Assembly: GCF_900176165.1 (NCBI RefSeq)
Contig: NZ_FWWU01000001.1
Span: 109,570-173,569 of the forward strand
DNA from: Deinococcus hopiensis KR-140
GTDB lineage: Bacteria; Deinococcota; Deinococci; Deinococcales; Deinococcaceae
Length of the DNA: 64,000 nucleotides
Reading direction: 5' to 3'
Shown here piece after piece: positions 33,553 to 42,335 of the stretch. The notes below the pieces were generated by a model. That model was not told where the DNA came from. It did no database searches and saw only the letters and a list, made by a program, of their open reading frames with translations. A program made the position numbers and the translations under genes. Positions within the stretch are counted from its first letter, which is position 1; every line of letters begins with the position of its first letter.

Positions 33553-36058
33553 CCCCAGCAATGGGAAGCTTCCTTTTTCTCAGGTGCTTCCCTACTGGGA
33601 TATCCATAACAACATTATGGTTCTCAAAGACGGGCGGCTCATGTACGGGTTTTACTTTGAGCCGCCCACCCACATCCATTTTACGAGCGATAACCTACAA
33701 AAGCGGAACAGCCGCCTCAAGGCGGTATTTGATCTGGCCGTTCCTGATGGGGAAACGCTGACCACGTATACGAGTCTGCGGACCGCCCATGAGGGTGATG
33801 TCGCGGATACGCGGAGTCATGCGAACAGCTGCCCTGATCCCGTCATCAAAGAACTCACGCACGCTCGCGCGGCCCTGCTGGAGTCGAAGATTGCCCGTGG
33901 GGAAGTGTCGCACTGGCGGTTTTTCGCCACGGTGACGGTCACGCCTCCCCCCGAGGACCGCTTTAGCAAGGACGCGCCGCCCAGCAGCACCGAGCTGGAC
34001 GCTGCCGTGAACAACGCCCTGGCACTCCAGGCGGCGACGGTGGCCCAGATGCGTGCTTCCGGCTTCCGGGCAGAAGCGATGACGGGGCAGGACGTGTTTA
34101 CCGAGGCCTTCTTTTACCTCAACCCCAGTTGGCCCGAAGCGCCCGAGTTCGTTCCCCAGGGGGAGCGGGAGATTTACAGCATGAGGCGCGGCGTGCCCGA
34201 CCAGCAGAGCTTGATTCGCCAGCTCACCACGGCAGCCGGGAACAACCTGCACTCCAAGCACTTCATCGTGGGTGACCGGTTCGTGGACGTGCTCAGCCTC
34301 AGCCGCCTGCCGGAGTACACGGAGACGGGCTACCTCAAAGAGATCACGGACGAGCTGCACGGCACCTATTACGTGGTGGTGCAGGCCACCCGTGAGAACG
34401 ACTACGACGTGAGCAACGAGCTGGAGAAGAAGAAGAACGACCTGTGGACCCGCGTCAAATCCCCTGGCGTAATTCCCAACGGCAAGGCCGTCAACCTGCT
34501 CGATCAGATCGAGCTGGCCCAACGGCTCGAAGGTCTGGAAAGCCGGTTTGACGCGGCTGTATCGGTGGTCCTCGTCGCGCAGACGGCCCAGGAGTTGGAG
34601 ACGATGAAGCGCAAGGCGCGCGGCAACATGACCCGCCTGCGTGGGGGAATGCCAATCACCTACGGTTTTCAGGCCAACGCGCAGTACCTCGCGCTGCTCC
34701 CCTTCGGCGGGGGCCGCAGCGGGTTCGAGTTCAAGCCCTACACCAACAACGTCATTGACCTCTTCCCTCCTGTCTCCCCCTGGAAAGGCTTCGAGGAAGG
34801 CGCGATCACCTACCAGAACCGTGACAAGTCCCTGATCCGCTTCGATCTGTTCACCAAGAACACCGTAACCGCGCATTTCTGTGTTTTCGCGCCCACCGGC
34901 TCCGGTAAGACGGTTCTCGTGCAGTCGCTGCTCAACGCTGAGCTGGCGAAGTACCCCGACGCTGCCGTGATCGTGACAGACGCCAAACAGGACTTCGGCT
35001 ACTTCTTCCGCTCTATTCAGGACGCGGAGATCATCACCTTTGGATATGGGTCCGACACCCGCCTGAACGTGTTCGACCTGGAGGAAGGGGCCGACGCGCC
35101 CGACGGCGAGAAGCTGGCCTCCCTGATGACCTTCATTCGGATCTTCGTCGAGCCGCCGCGGGACCTGCGCGACAAGGGCTACGAGGACGTGGCGATCACC
35201 GAAGGCATCATGGCGATCTACGTTCAGTTCAAGAACGAGCAGCGCGCCCCCCAGATGAGCGACCTCTACCGGATGCTGACGGTGATTGAGAACTACACCG
35301 ATAGCGGCAGGCAGATGGAGCCGCGCGTAATCGAGGCGGCGCGCAGTGTGGCTGTCCGCCTCCGCAAAGCCCTGGGAGCCAGCCCTGTTGCTCCTTTCGT
35401 GGATTGCCAGTCCAACAAGAAGCTCACCGCGAGGAGGATCTACCTGAGCCTGTACGGCATTCCCGAGGACGACGAGCTGATGAAGCGCATTAGCCAGCAC
35501 ATCATCAAAAACGTCGTGTGGACGACTGCCAAGAACTATCCCCGTGGTGTCAAGAAGTTCATTTTCTTTGATGAGTTCGAGAACCAGGTGCAGACCGACG
35601 ATGAGCTGGATGCCGTAAAGCGGATGTTGCGCGTCTTCCGTTCATTCGGGGTGAGCTTTGGCATGGGCACGCAGTCCGCAACGGCCAGCCAATACTTTGG
35701 GGACCTCCGGGACAGCTTCTCGCACCTGTTCATCGGGCGGTACTCGAAGGACGTGGCGAAGGACGTGGTGCGGGTCCTGAGCCTCCCCGAAGTCATGGCG
35801 GAGCTGCTGCCCACTCTCAACAACGTGGTGGGCCAATACTCCGAATTTGCCCTGTTGGTGCAGCAGTCCGGTGAGCTGAACAGCAACGAGAAGATTGGGG
35901 ACATCATTCAGGTGCAGGAAAGCAAGCTCGCCCTCTGGGTGTTCAACAGTGGCAACCAGGAGGTTGCCGAGAAAGACCGCTATGTGGCCGCCGCTAATGG
36001 CAACGTCATTGAGGGCGTCCGCAAGCTGGTCACAGACAAATTCGGGAGCCACATATGA
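33518..36058 (+). CDS. VirB4 family T4SS ATPase
   Basis: This is an 846-residue ATPase that powers pilus assembly and substrate transfer. The GTG start at 33518 is supported by GAGGAG seven bases upstream, although it lies inside the VirB3 frame. Walker A FAPTGSGKTVL is near residue 456, and Walker B KKFIFFDEFENQ near residue 678. SFGMGTQSATASQYFGDLRD and VVGQYSEFALLVQQSGE are C-terminal landmarks of VirB4/TraC. It overlaps the next gene by four bases. This is the clearest signature gene of the transfer apparatus. Confidence 0.93.
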   Translation: MFGKRGSKSKASPSNGKLPFSQVLPYWDIHNNIMVLKDGRLMYGFYFEPPTHIHFTSDNLQKRNSRLKAVFDLAVPDGETLTTYTSLRTAHEGDVADTRSHANSCPDPVIKELTHARAALLESKIARGEVSHWRFFATVTVTPPPEDRFSKDAPPSSTELDAAVNNALALQAATVAQMRASGFRAEAMTGQDVFTEAFFYLNPSWPEAPEFVPQGEREIYSMRRGVPDQQSLIRQLTTAAGNNLHSKHFIVGDRFVDVLSLSRLPEYTETGYLKEITDELHGTYYVVVQATRENDYDVSNELEKKKNDLWTRVKSPGVIPNGKAVNLLDQIELAQRLEGLESRFDAAVSVVLVAQTAQELETMKRKARGNMTRLRGGMPITYGFQANAQYLALLPFGGGRSGFEFKPYTNNVIDLFPPVSPWKGFEEGAITYQNRDKSLIRFDLFTKNTVTAHFCVFAPTGSGKTVLVQSLLNAELAKYPDAAVIVTDAKQDFGYFFRSIQDAEIITFGYGSDTRLNVFDLEEGADAPDGEKLASLMTFIRIFVEPPRDLRDKGYEDVAITEGIMAIYVQFKNEQRAPQMSDLYRMLTVIENYTDSGRQMEPRVIEAARSVAVRLRKALGASPVAPFVDCQSNKKLTARRIYLSLYGIPEDDELMKRISQHIIKNVVWTTAKNYPRGVKKFIFFDEFENQVQTDDELDAVKRMLRVFRSFGVSFGMGTQSATASQYFGDLRDSFSHLFIGRYSKDVAKDVVRVLSLPEVMAELLPTLNNVVGQYSEFALLVQQSGELNSNEKIGDIIQVQESKLALWVFNSGNQEVAEKDRYVAAANGNVIEGVRKLVTDKFGSHI

Positions 36059-37122
36059 GGAGACTGCATCTGAGACGGGGGCCAGCGGTGTTTGCCATCG
36101 TCGCGCTGACGTTCTCCCTGCAAGGCAAAGCCGAGGCCGCTGGAGCCGCCAACGGCTGGAACGAGCTGGGGGAAATCCTCAAGAAGGCCTGTAGCGTCGG
36201 CGGGTCCAACATGGGGATCGGCGGGATCAAGCTCAACAACAAGGATGTGGCCGCGAAGATGCAGTGGCTCTGTCAGCTTCAGAGCATCCACGGCTACATC
36301 AACCAGAACATCCTGAACGGTGACTGGGAAGGCTTCGCAGGGTCCGTAGCAGGGGATTACGTAGGTAAATTCCTGGGCTACGCGGGTGGCGGGAGTGGCG
36401 CACTGAACAACTTCACCGAGAACCTGAACAAGGCGCTTGAGGGCGGGTACGCCGACTTTAGAAAGATGCTCTACGGGTCCTTTGGCATGGCCTTCAACAG
36501 CCGCAAAAGCCTGCACGAGGGGGAAGACCCGAGTTCGGTCGGTGGCATGACCTACAACGCCATTAAGAGCAACCCTGTCCTCGCCGCAGCGGAGCAGATG
36601 GCCCGGATGCGCGACTCGATGGAAGCGACCGCAGGCCTGGAAAAGGCTTACGAGGCGAAGAAGGTGCAGGACGAAGCCTTGCAGGCCCTGGAGGTCAACA
36701 CCGCCCAGGCCATGAACAATGCCACCGCCGTCATCGGCACCGGCATCAAGGAAGGCATCACAGATCGGTACATCAAGGATGCCCGCACAGCCCTCTCTAC
36801 CCGCGAAGTGGCCGAGGTGCAGGTGCAGCTCGCGGGCGAAGCCATGCGCCAGGAAGCGACCATGAACGTGGCGCTGATGAACCAGCTCGGCGAGATGGTG
36901 CAGCAGCAGGTCATGACCAACATGCAGCTGATGAAGGAGAGCGGTGCCCGCACCGAGGCCCTGATGAGCCATGAGGCCGAACTCAACGCAGCGATTGCCA
37001 ATGAAGCCCTGGAGAACAAGCTGCTGGCGAGTCAGTACGCGGGCGAGATCAAGGGGGCCTACGCGAACCTGTCGAGCGTCATCAAGGACCAGGAGGTCAC
37101 CCTGACTCCTGTGGGTCAGTAG
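36055..37122 (+). CDS. VirB5/TrbJ-like secreted coiled-coil protein
   Basis: This is a 355-residue protein with a signal peptide (AVFAIVALTFSLQGKAEA). The mature part has an N-terminal region with two cysteines (KKACSVGG and MQWLCQLQ) and a glycine-rich stretch. From about residue 185 it is a long helical region (EQMARMRDSMEATAGLEKAY... to the end) likely to form coiled coils. VirB5/TrbJ proteins, minor pilus components, have this build and sit next to VirB4 and VirB6, as here. Sequence conservation in the family is low, so the call leans on architecture and context. Confidence 0.65.
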   Translation: MRRLHLRRGPAVFAIVALTFSLQGKAEAAGAANGWNELGEILKKACSVGGSNMGIGGIKLNNKDVAAKMQWLCQLQSIHGYINQNILNGDWEGFAGSVAGDYVGKFLGYAGGGSGALNNFTENLNKALEGGYADFRKMLYGSFGMAFNSRKSLHEGEDPSSVGGMTYNAIKSNPVLAAAEQMARMRDSMEATAGLEKAYEAKKVQDEALQALEVNTAQAMNNATAVIGTGIKEGITDRYIKDARTALSTREVAEVQVQLAGEAMRQEATMNVALMNQLGEMVQQQVMTNMQLMKESGARTEALMSHEAELNAAIANEALENKLLASQYAGEIKGAYANLSSVIKDQEVTLTPVGQ

Positions 37123-37135
37123 GAAGGAGGGAGCG

Positions 37136-38335
37136 ATGAAACTCTTTGTTCTTCTGATCCTCCTGGCCTTCTCAGGTCAGGCGGGCGCGATTGACTGGGC
37201 TGCCAATATCGATTTGCTGGCAGGCAGCCCCGTGCAGTGGTTGGCGACCATGAACAAGTTGATGGCCGGTTCTGGCATCTACAGCGGTGTTTACGCTGCT
37301 GCTTCTGGAGTCGCCGTCGCAGGTTTTTTCATTCGTCTCTGGGCCGAACTGGGCAAAGGAAGCAATTCGGGCATGCGGGGAGTCATCGTGCAGGGCATCG
37401 GCGTAGCGATGATGCTCTCGGCCGTGGGCCCGATTAACGCAGCCCTCGCCAGCTCCTGGACCGCAACGTATAACGGCGCAAATGCGAAGTTCGCGGGTTC
37501 CTTGAATGACGTGGTGTACGACTCCGGCAAGGCCTTCGAGAACCTGCTGCACAACGTAGCGAACGCCTCTGCTGTAGCGACCGTGGGCGCTGGAGCCGCC
37601 GTGAAGGGCCTCGGGGGTGCCGTCACGAAGACCCAACTGGCGAAAAATGTTGGGTCCAATGCCATCCGTTCGATGGGGGCCAAAATATCGTCCGCCGCCA
37701 TGTTCCTGAACGGCTTTGTGGTCTTCTATGCCGCCATCATCTCCATTAGCGGCTTCATCATTCTGGCGATTGGGTATGTGCTTCCTCTGGCGATTGCCCT
37801 AACAATGTGGGGGCAGATAACCCCCCTGTGGAGCTGTGTCGGTTCCGCGCTTGGATCGATCATGATTGCCGCGTTTATGCCCATCCTGGCGTATGCAGCC
37901 ATTGACAAGGCATTTATTCAGCCTGCAAAGGTTGCTCAGCATTACACGGAGCAGATTGTTGACCAGTTGACCAGCGGGAACGGCCAAGCGTCCCAGATGT
38001 CGCAAACGGCGAGTGCCGAAATTAAGGCGGCACAGGCGGAATGTGCGGCGCGGCAAAAAGTGGACGTGATGGTGAACTGCCTTGACCCGGATAAATCGGG
38101 AATTGCAGAGAAAGTGTTCCGTGGCATCCTGGGCGGTTTGTCCTCTGGCGTCAATGTTCTGGTCAAAGTGTTCGCGGATGCGATGGCAGGAATTGCAGGC
38201 ATCATCATTCAAATTGTCCTGTCCATCTTCTACTTCGCGGCAGCCATCGCTTTCATCCTTGGGGCTTCTCAGTTCCTGACGACCATCCTTGGCGGTGCCG
38301 CCCAGTACGCTGGAGCCACCATCAAAGGCAAGTAA
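37136..38335 (+). CDS. VirB6/TrbL-like polytopic membrane protein
   Basis: This is a 399-residue protein with a signal or first helix (LFVLLILLAFSGQAGA) and at least six more hydrophobic segments. These include SGVYAAASGVAVAGFFIRLW, FYAAIISISGFIILAIGYVL and IIIQIVLSIFYFAAAIAFIL. This multi-span build with a periplasmic loop matches VirB6/TrbL, part of the inner-membrane channel. AAGGAGGGAGCG precedes the ATG, 13 bases after the VirB5-like stop. Composition becomes more AT-rich in the second half. Confidence 0.72.
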   Translation: MKLFVLLILLAFSGQAGAIDWAANIDLLAGSPVQWLATMNKLMAGSGIYSGVYAAASGVAVAGFFIRLWAELGKGSNSGMRGVIVQGIGVAMMLSAVGPINAALASSWTATYNGANAKFAGSLNDVVYDSGKAFENLLHNVANASAVATVGAGAAVKGLGGAVTKTQLAKNVGSNAIRSMGAKISSAAMFLNGFVVFYAAIISISGFIILAIGYVLPLAIALTMWGQITPLWSCVGSALGSIMIAAFMPILAYAAIDKAFIQPAKVAQHYTEQIVDQLTSGNGQASQMSQTASAEIKAAQAECAARQKVDVMVNCLDPDKSGIAEKVFRGILGGLSSGVNVLVKVFADAMAGIAGIIIQIVLSIFYFAAAIAFILGASQFLTTILGGAAQYAGATIKGK

Positions 38336-38353
38336 CCAAAGGAGAAGAGGGAA

Positions 38354-38662
38354 ATGCCCAAAGACGACCCTAGTGGATCGGAGAGCCTGAAGGACTTCCT
38401 GGCGGATGGGATCAGAAAGGGGATGTTTGGTGAAGAAGCGAAGGCGGGTGGCAGATCGGCACCTTCCGAATCCATTCTTGGGGCGTTTTTCGAGGGCGTG
38501 TGTGAGGGAGTAGAGGAACTGAAGAAGCAGCCTTCCATAGAGAGCAGATCCTACGAAATCGTAGGCCAGATGTATGGCGCTGCGGAAGGAAGCTTGCCTC
38601 ACTACATGCTCAGTCTTGAGGAGGCCGAGAGGAGGAAGAAGAAGTGGTGGCAGTGGTTCTGA
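38354..38662 (+). CDS. Small hypothetical T4SS-operon protein
   Basis: This is a 102-residue soluble protein, acidic at first (PKDDPSGSESLKDFLADGI) and ending in a basic aromatic tail RRKKKWWQWF. AAAGGAGAAGAGG precedes the ATG. It overlaps the start of the next gene by 19 bases. No family recognised. Its conserved-looking reading frame and tight operon placement support that it is real. Confidence 0.65.
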   Translation: MPKDDPSGSESLKDFLADGIRKGMFGEEAKAGGRSAPSESILGAFFEGVCEGVEELKKQPSIESRSYEIVGQMYGAAEGSLPHYMLSLEEAERRKKKWWQWF

Positions 38663-39159
38663 CGGCCCGCAGGCTCACCTTCTCTCTCCCCCTGTTGGTA
38701 GGAATGGCAGGCGCTCAGGCGAGCGGTGAGTATCAGAGCATGATTGATGCCATTCTGGAATCAAACCAGGGTCGGGTGCTTGTTTTCGCACCAACCATCT
38801 TTGATAAGACGCTCGCCAATGCCTTACGTCAGACCCGACAGGACTACATCAGAAAAACCAATCTTAGAGTCTTGACGGTGCCCTACTACAATTATCTTCC
38901 TGATAGCACGATCCTTTCCCTGGCCCTTTCAGGTGTCCCTGTTCACGAGGCGCAAATTCCTTCCAAGGAAGGTGTAGTGATCGTTGATGGTCAAGGGTGG
39001 ATAGGAAGAGATTTAGGCAAATTTGAGATGAACAGCATCAGGAGAATGAATAGCCAGGAAATCAACAAACTGTTAGATTGGTTAAAGAAAAGTGTAAAAT
39101 CCGCCCACTTTATTACCCAATACGAAGCCTTCACGCGATTGAAGCAGGTGCTGAAATGA
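38644..39159 (+). CDS. Secreted degenerate phospholipase D-like protein, second of two
   Basis: This is a 171-residue protein with a GTG start after GAGGAGGAAGAA and a signal peptide (SLPLLVGMAGAQASG). The mature part follows the PLD half-fold: RVLVFAPTIFDKTLANALRQ, then NLRVLTVPYYN, then LSLALSGVPVHEAQI, then EGVVIVDGQGWIGRDL. The last segment stands where HxKxxxxD would be in active enzymes (compare HHKFMVIDG) but lacks the His and Lys. It resembles the protein at 7243 in arrangement. It overlaps the next gene by four bases. AT-richer than the upstream genes. Role unknown. Confidence 0.6.
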   Translation: MVAVVLTARRLTFSLPLLVGMAGAQASGEYQSMIDAILESNQGRVLVFAPTIFDKTLANALRQTRQDYIRKTNLRVLTVPYYNYLPDSTILSLALSGVPVHEAQIPSKEGVVIVDGQGWIGRDLGKFEMNSIRRMNSQEINKLLDWLKKSVKSAHFITQYEAFTRLKQVLK

Positions 39160-39422
39160 CGAATATGACCTTGGAAAACACGATGTTCGGGAAGATTGCC
39201 AAGCGTTCGGGCCTCAAGCTCAACGTCTACCATATCTTCCTGGCGATCCTGAACTTTGCTGCCCTTGCCCTTGCGTTCTGGGATGCCAAAGGGATAGCCG
39301 TTCTGTTCGTCACCGTTGCCTACTCTCTCAGTCTTCACCTGAAGTATTCGCAGCGTGAGGAGCAGCGCCTGACCAATGAGCTGCTGGAGGACATTCTCAA
39401 CAAAGACACGCCCCTTCGGTAA
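39156..39422 (+). CDS. Small two-helix membrane protein of the T4SS operon
   Basis: This is an 88-residue protein with two hydrophobic helices (about residues 24-42 and 46-64: VYHIFLAILNFAALALAFW and AVLFVTVAYSLSLHL) and a charged C-terminus. The ATG at 39156 overlaps the previous stop (ATGA), so I prefer it to the longer frame from 39078. It precedes the ATPase gene by five bases. VirB8 would be expected somewhere in such an operon, but this protein is too short and lacks that domain. No family assigned. Confidence 0.65.
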   Translation: MTNMTLENTMFGKIAKRSGLKLNVYHIFLAILNFAALALAFWDAKGIAVLFVTVAYSLSLHLKYSQREEQRLTNELLEDILNKDTPLR

Positions 39423-39427
39423 CGAGA

Positions 39428-40231
39428 ATGGAATTCACCCGAGAAGCCGTCGAAGCGAGAATCCAGAAGGACTACCAGAAGCTGCTTGCAATACTTCCCG
39501 CCGATATTCGGGAGGTATTGCAAGGCGTCATTTCAGACACTGAAGAGGTCAAGCTCCGGTTTGGCCGTGAGATGAAGATCAAGCATCATGGCACCTGGCA
39601 CAAGTACCCGCATCTGGTGATCGGTCAGAGCCACCTCACGGACTTCCGCTCCCGACTGGACCACATCCGTGACGACAACCGCACCGGCATTGACGGGACC
39701 GGCCACCGCATCAGCCGGATTCCCAGTGCCGACGGCAGGGGCACGGACGGCTTTAACATCCGCGTCGCCCGCTTCTACGTGGGTGTGGGCGAGGTCCTGC
39801 GCGCTCGCCTGCACGAGGACCCAACCATGCTCATCATGGGCCTGGCCGGCAAAGGGAAAAGCACCTTGCTCCGCGACGTGACCCGCATCATCGCGGAGAA
39901 GTACGACGCCAACGTGACCATCGTGGACACCTCAAACGAAGTGGCGGGCGACGGGCGCACACCCCACCCAGGAATTGGGGAAGCCGACCGCTACTTTGTG
40001 CCAGTGAAGGCCAAGCAGCACGAGGTGATGCTGGAGGCCATTGCCAACAACTCGGCGCACATCATCGTGATTGACGAGGTGCAGACCAAGCTGGAAGCAG
40101 ACACCATCCGGCACCTTTCAGCGAAGGGTGAATTTGTTGCCACCACCCACGGGGACAGCATCACGGAGATCATTGAGAACGAGCTGCTGGCCGCCCTGTT
40201 TCACCCCACCCCCTGTTTAGGTGGGGCCTGA
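39428..40231 (+). CDS. Ycf45/SpoIIIAA-type AAA ATPase in the VirB11 position
   Basis: This is a 267-residue ATPase. Walker A is GLAGKGKSTLLRDVTRIIAE near residue 137. It is followed by VDTSNEVAGDGRTPHPGIG and, near residue 211, the Walker B HIIVIDEVQTKLEADT. The NEVAGDG...PHPGIG block is the hallmark of the Ycf45/SpoIIIAA branch of secretion-type ATPases, not of classical VirB11, which lacks it. It sits in the T4SS operon, where VirB11 would be. It may replace VirB11 as the assembly or retraction motor. The stop just touches the next start codon. Confidence 0.8.
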   Translation: MEFTREAVEARIQKDYQKLLAILPADIREVLQGVISDTEEVKLRFGREMKIKHHGTWHKYPHLVIGQSHLTDFRSRLDHIRDDNRTGIDGTGHRISRIPSADGRGTDGFNIRVARFYVGVGEVLRARLHEDPTMLIMGLAGKGKSTLLRDVTRIIAEKYDANVTIVDTSNEVAGDGRTPHPGIGEADRYFVPVKAKQHEVMLEAIANNSAHIIVIDEVQTKLEADTIRHLSAKGEFVATTHGDSITEIIENELLAALFHPTPCLGGA

Positions 40232-40572
40232 TGGTGCGGGAGATCGGCGTGTACGACCTCTATGACCTGAAGCAAGCGGTGCATGCCGTGAAGGCGGAGC
40301 ATATGCCGGAGCCGCTGGAGTCCTTTACGGCGAGGGTGGTGGAAGCGGCAAAACCTCCCATGCATGCCGCGAACATGGAACACAAAGTATTCAACGACCC
40401 TTTTGGTATGGCTGGAATGATGGCATTCCCCGCCAAGGTCACCTTGGAAGATCGCGGGATGGTGCGGGATCGGACGGACCTCGAGGAGGGGTATGGGGCA
40501 ACAGGGCTGCCGGCAGGAGAGCCCAGGATACCCATTAGCTGGGACGTCATTGACACAAGCACGGGGAATTGA
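40231..40572 (+). CDS. Hypothetical protein ending the T4SS operon
   Basis: This is a 113-residue soluble protein of no recognised family. The start overlaps the ATPase stop (TGATG). A small dyad, CCCCACC and GGTGGGG (40204-40226), lies just before it in the end of the ATPase gene and might modulate its translation. Composition is rich in Met, Ala and Glu with a mid-protein hydrophobic stretch (FGMAGMMAFPAKV). It could be a C-terminal part separated from the ATPase, but the sequence does not resemble the end of Ycf45 proteins. No clear terminator follows. Confidence 0.5.
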   Translation: MVREIGVYDLYDLKQAVHAVKAEHMPEPLESFTARVVEAAKPPMHAANMEHKVFNDPFGMAGMMAFPAKVTLEDRGMVRDRTDLEEGYGATGLPAGEPRIPISWDVIDTSTGN

Positions 40573-40922
40573 ACCAATGGCATCACGTCGGAGACAGCCT
40601 GCGGAACCCTGTACACGACGAGGGCGCCCTGGTCCAGTCGGAGAGTAGAAGCCATCAGGGGCGCACGCGAGCGACTGGGCGGTGTGTCCATGCCGTACGT
40701 AGCGACGATTCTCCGCTTTTCCAGATCAATTCACCTTTTTCTGTGCGGGCCATCATGTCTCCACTGGGCAAGAGGAACTCAGTCCGGGCCTTCTCGAACG
40801 GCCATCGGCGGCTCTCACCGGCCCCTGCTGAGTGGGGTCCGATCCACTTCCCTTCACGAACTGAACCCGCTCTGAGCACTTCCGGGTTGTGCTCCACGCT
40901 TGCATCGGGAAGCATGCCTCCT
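40573..40922. other. Gene-poor stretch with a minus-strand coding remnant
   Basis: No complete gene is convincing here. On the minus strand between about 40880 and 40700 one frame reads like protein (REGKWIGPHSAGAGESRRWP, FEKARTEFLLPSGDMMART), but it lacks a start codon and ends early. A second frame continues with MASTLRLDQGALVVYRVPQA. This looks like a frameshifted remnant. Confidence 0.35.
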
Positions 40923-41882
40923 ATGCGTACAGGAATCTTTGCCGCCGTCACCATCGCCCTCGTTACGCAGGCCCCTGCCGCCTTCGCCTCCCAACTCAGC
41001 TGGGAAGCCATCCGGCAAGGTGACACGGGCCGCGAGGTCTACACCCTGCAGTACCTCCTCCGGGAAGCAGGCCTCACGGTCAGCATCGACGGAATCTTCG
41101 GGACAGACACCGATGCCCGCGTGCGCGACTTTCAGCGGGCCAAAGGGCTGACGGTGGACGGCGTGGTGGGGGGCAACACCTGGGAAGCCCTGATCAAGAC
41201 CGTGCGTCAGGGCGACAACAACAACGCGGTGCGGGCAGTGCAGGACCAACTGCGGAGCGGTTACGGCTACGCCAGCGTGACTGTCGATGGAATTTTCGGC
41301 TCCGGGACAGATACCGCCGTGCGCGACTTCCAGACGAAGCGTGAACTGGGTGCCGACGGCATCGTGGGCCTGAACACCTGGCACGCCCTGGTGAACGGAA
41401 GTGGCACCGTGGGGACGGGCACTGGCGGCACCACCGCTACCCTGGCCTCGCAGATTCTGAGCAATGGCCGCATCACGCTGGGCACAAGCAGCGACACCAC
41501 CGGGGGGAATCCCAAGCAGAACATGGTGGACACTTCGAACGGCCTGCCCGTCAAGCGGGGGTGCGCGACCAACGCGAACTGCGGGCTGACGACCACGCTG
41601 AAACGGTCGATGCTGGAGGGGATGCTGAAGGTCGCCAACACGGGGACGATCTACATCACGTCCATCGCGGGGGGGAAGCACTCGGCCAACTCGGACCATT
41701 ACGCGGGGCTGGCCTTTGATATCGGGATCTGGAACGGCACCAGCCTGTCGAGTCCGAACAGTGCGCACACGGCGGCACGCAATGCGTGCATTGCGGCGGG
41801 GTCCGACCCCAGCCAGACGTTCGACGCGTATCACGACCCCACAGGTGGGCATAAGAACCACGTCCACTGCGCCTGGAACTGA
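40923..41882 (+). CDS. Secreted peptidoglycan-binding M15-like peptidase
   Basis: This is a 319-residue protein with a signal peptide (RTGIFAAVTIALVTQAPAAFA). Two PG_binding_1 repeats follow (about 28-88 and 92-150): GDTGREVYTLQYLLREAG with DGIFGTDTDARVRDFQ, and NNNAVRAVQDQL with DGIFGSGTDTAVRDFQ. After a Gly/Thr linker, the C-terminal domain has HSANSDHYAGLAFDIG and GHKNHVHCAW, the SxxHxxGxAxD and HxH zinc motifs of M15/D-Ala-D-Ala carboxypeptidases. It could cut peptidoglycan to let the T4SS pass, taking the place of a VirB1 transglycosylase, which I do not find. That link is inference. Confidence 0.85.
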   Translation: MRTGIFAAVTIALVTQAPAAFASQLSWEAIRQGDTGREVYTLQYLLREAGLTVSIDGIFGTDTDARVRDFQRAKGLTVDGVVGGNTWEALIKTVRQGDNNNAVRAVQDQLRSGYGYASVTVDGIFGSGTDTAVRDFQTKRELGADGIVGLNTWHALVNGSGTVGTGTGGTTATLASQILSNGRITLGTSSDTTGGNPKQNMVDTSNGLPVKRGCATNANCGLTTTLKRSMLEGMLKVANTGTIYITSIAGGKHSANSDHYAGLAFDIGIWNGTSLSSPNSAHTAARNACIAAGSDPSQTFDAYHDPTGGHKNHVHCAWN

Positions 41883-41891
41883 GGGGAGGAA

Positions 41892-41925
41892 GGAGGGCGG
41901 AGGGCCTGTTGACCCTCCGCCCTCC
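41892..41925 (+). terminator. Terminator after the M15 peptidase
   Basis: GGAGGGCGGAGGG (41892-41904) and CCCTCCGCCCTCC (41913-41925), a perfect 13-base stem with an 8-base loop, ten bases after the stop. Confidence 0.75.
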
Positions 41926-42230
41926 CCATACGGTTCAGGGGAAAAGAGCGGGTACGGACGCGTCTGCTCTCGCTCACTCGCAGGCTACGCCATCTCCATC
42001 CTGGTCCAACCCATCCCAGTATCCCAGTTATCCCCTTGGTGACGGAGCCGCCCCCGCAGCCACGTAGCTGGGGTCGTACGTTTTTGAAGACGTAGGCTGA
42101 CTGGGGTCGTTGCAACAAACTCCGGTGGCTTCCCTGGCACCGCTGGAGCGGCTGGGCGCATCTGTCCCGCTCCCTGCCCCTCTCCACCATGACGGTATAC
42201 GGCCCCCACCGTCACGTATTTTTCTGATGT

Positions 42231-42335
42231 TCAGTCGGCTTGGTCAGCCGCTTCGAGGCGGACCTCCACGTCGAGCTTGGCGTATATGGCGGTGGTGACC
42301 AAAGCGTAGCCAAGCACAACGGGAAGCTGAGACAT
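42231..42335 (-). CDS. Possible 34-residue peptide
   Basis: The frame opens with a hydrophobic helix (LPVVLGYALVTTAIYAKLDV) and ends in a charged segment (EVRLEAADQAD). Its amino-acid pattern is protein-like, but there is no Shine-Dalgarno and it is very short. Confidence 0.25.
   Translation of the reverse strand: MSQLPVVLGYALVTTAIYAKLDVEVRLEAADQAD

Noticed and set aside
33695..35500. A 601-codon minus-strand open frame opposite VirB4
   Set aside because: VirB4 motifs are on the plus strand. The antisense frame has the composition typical of shadows in GC-rich genes.
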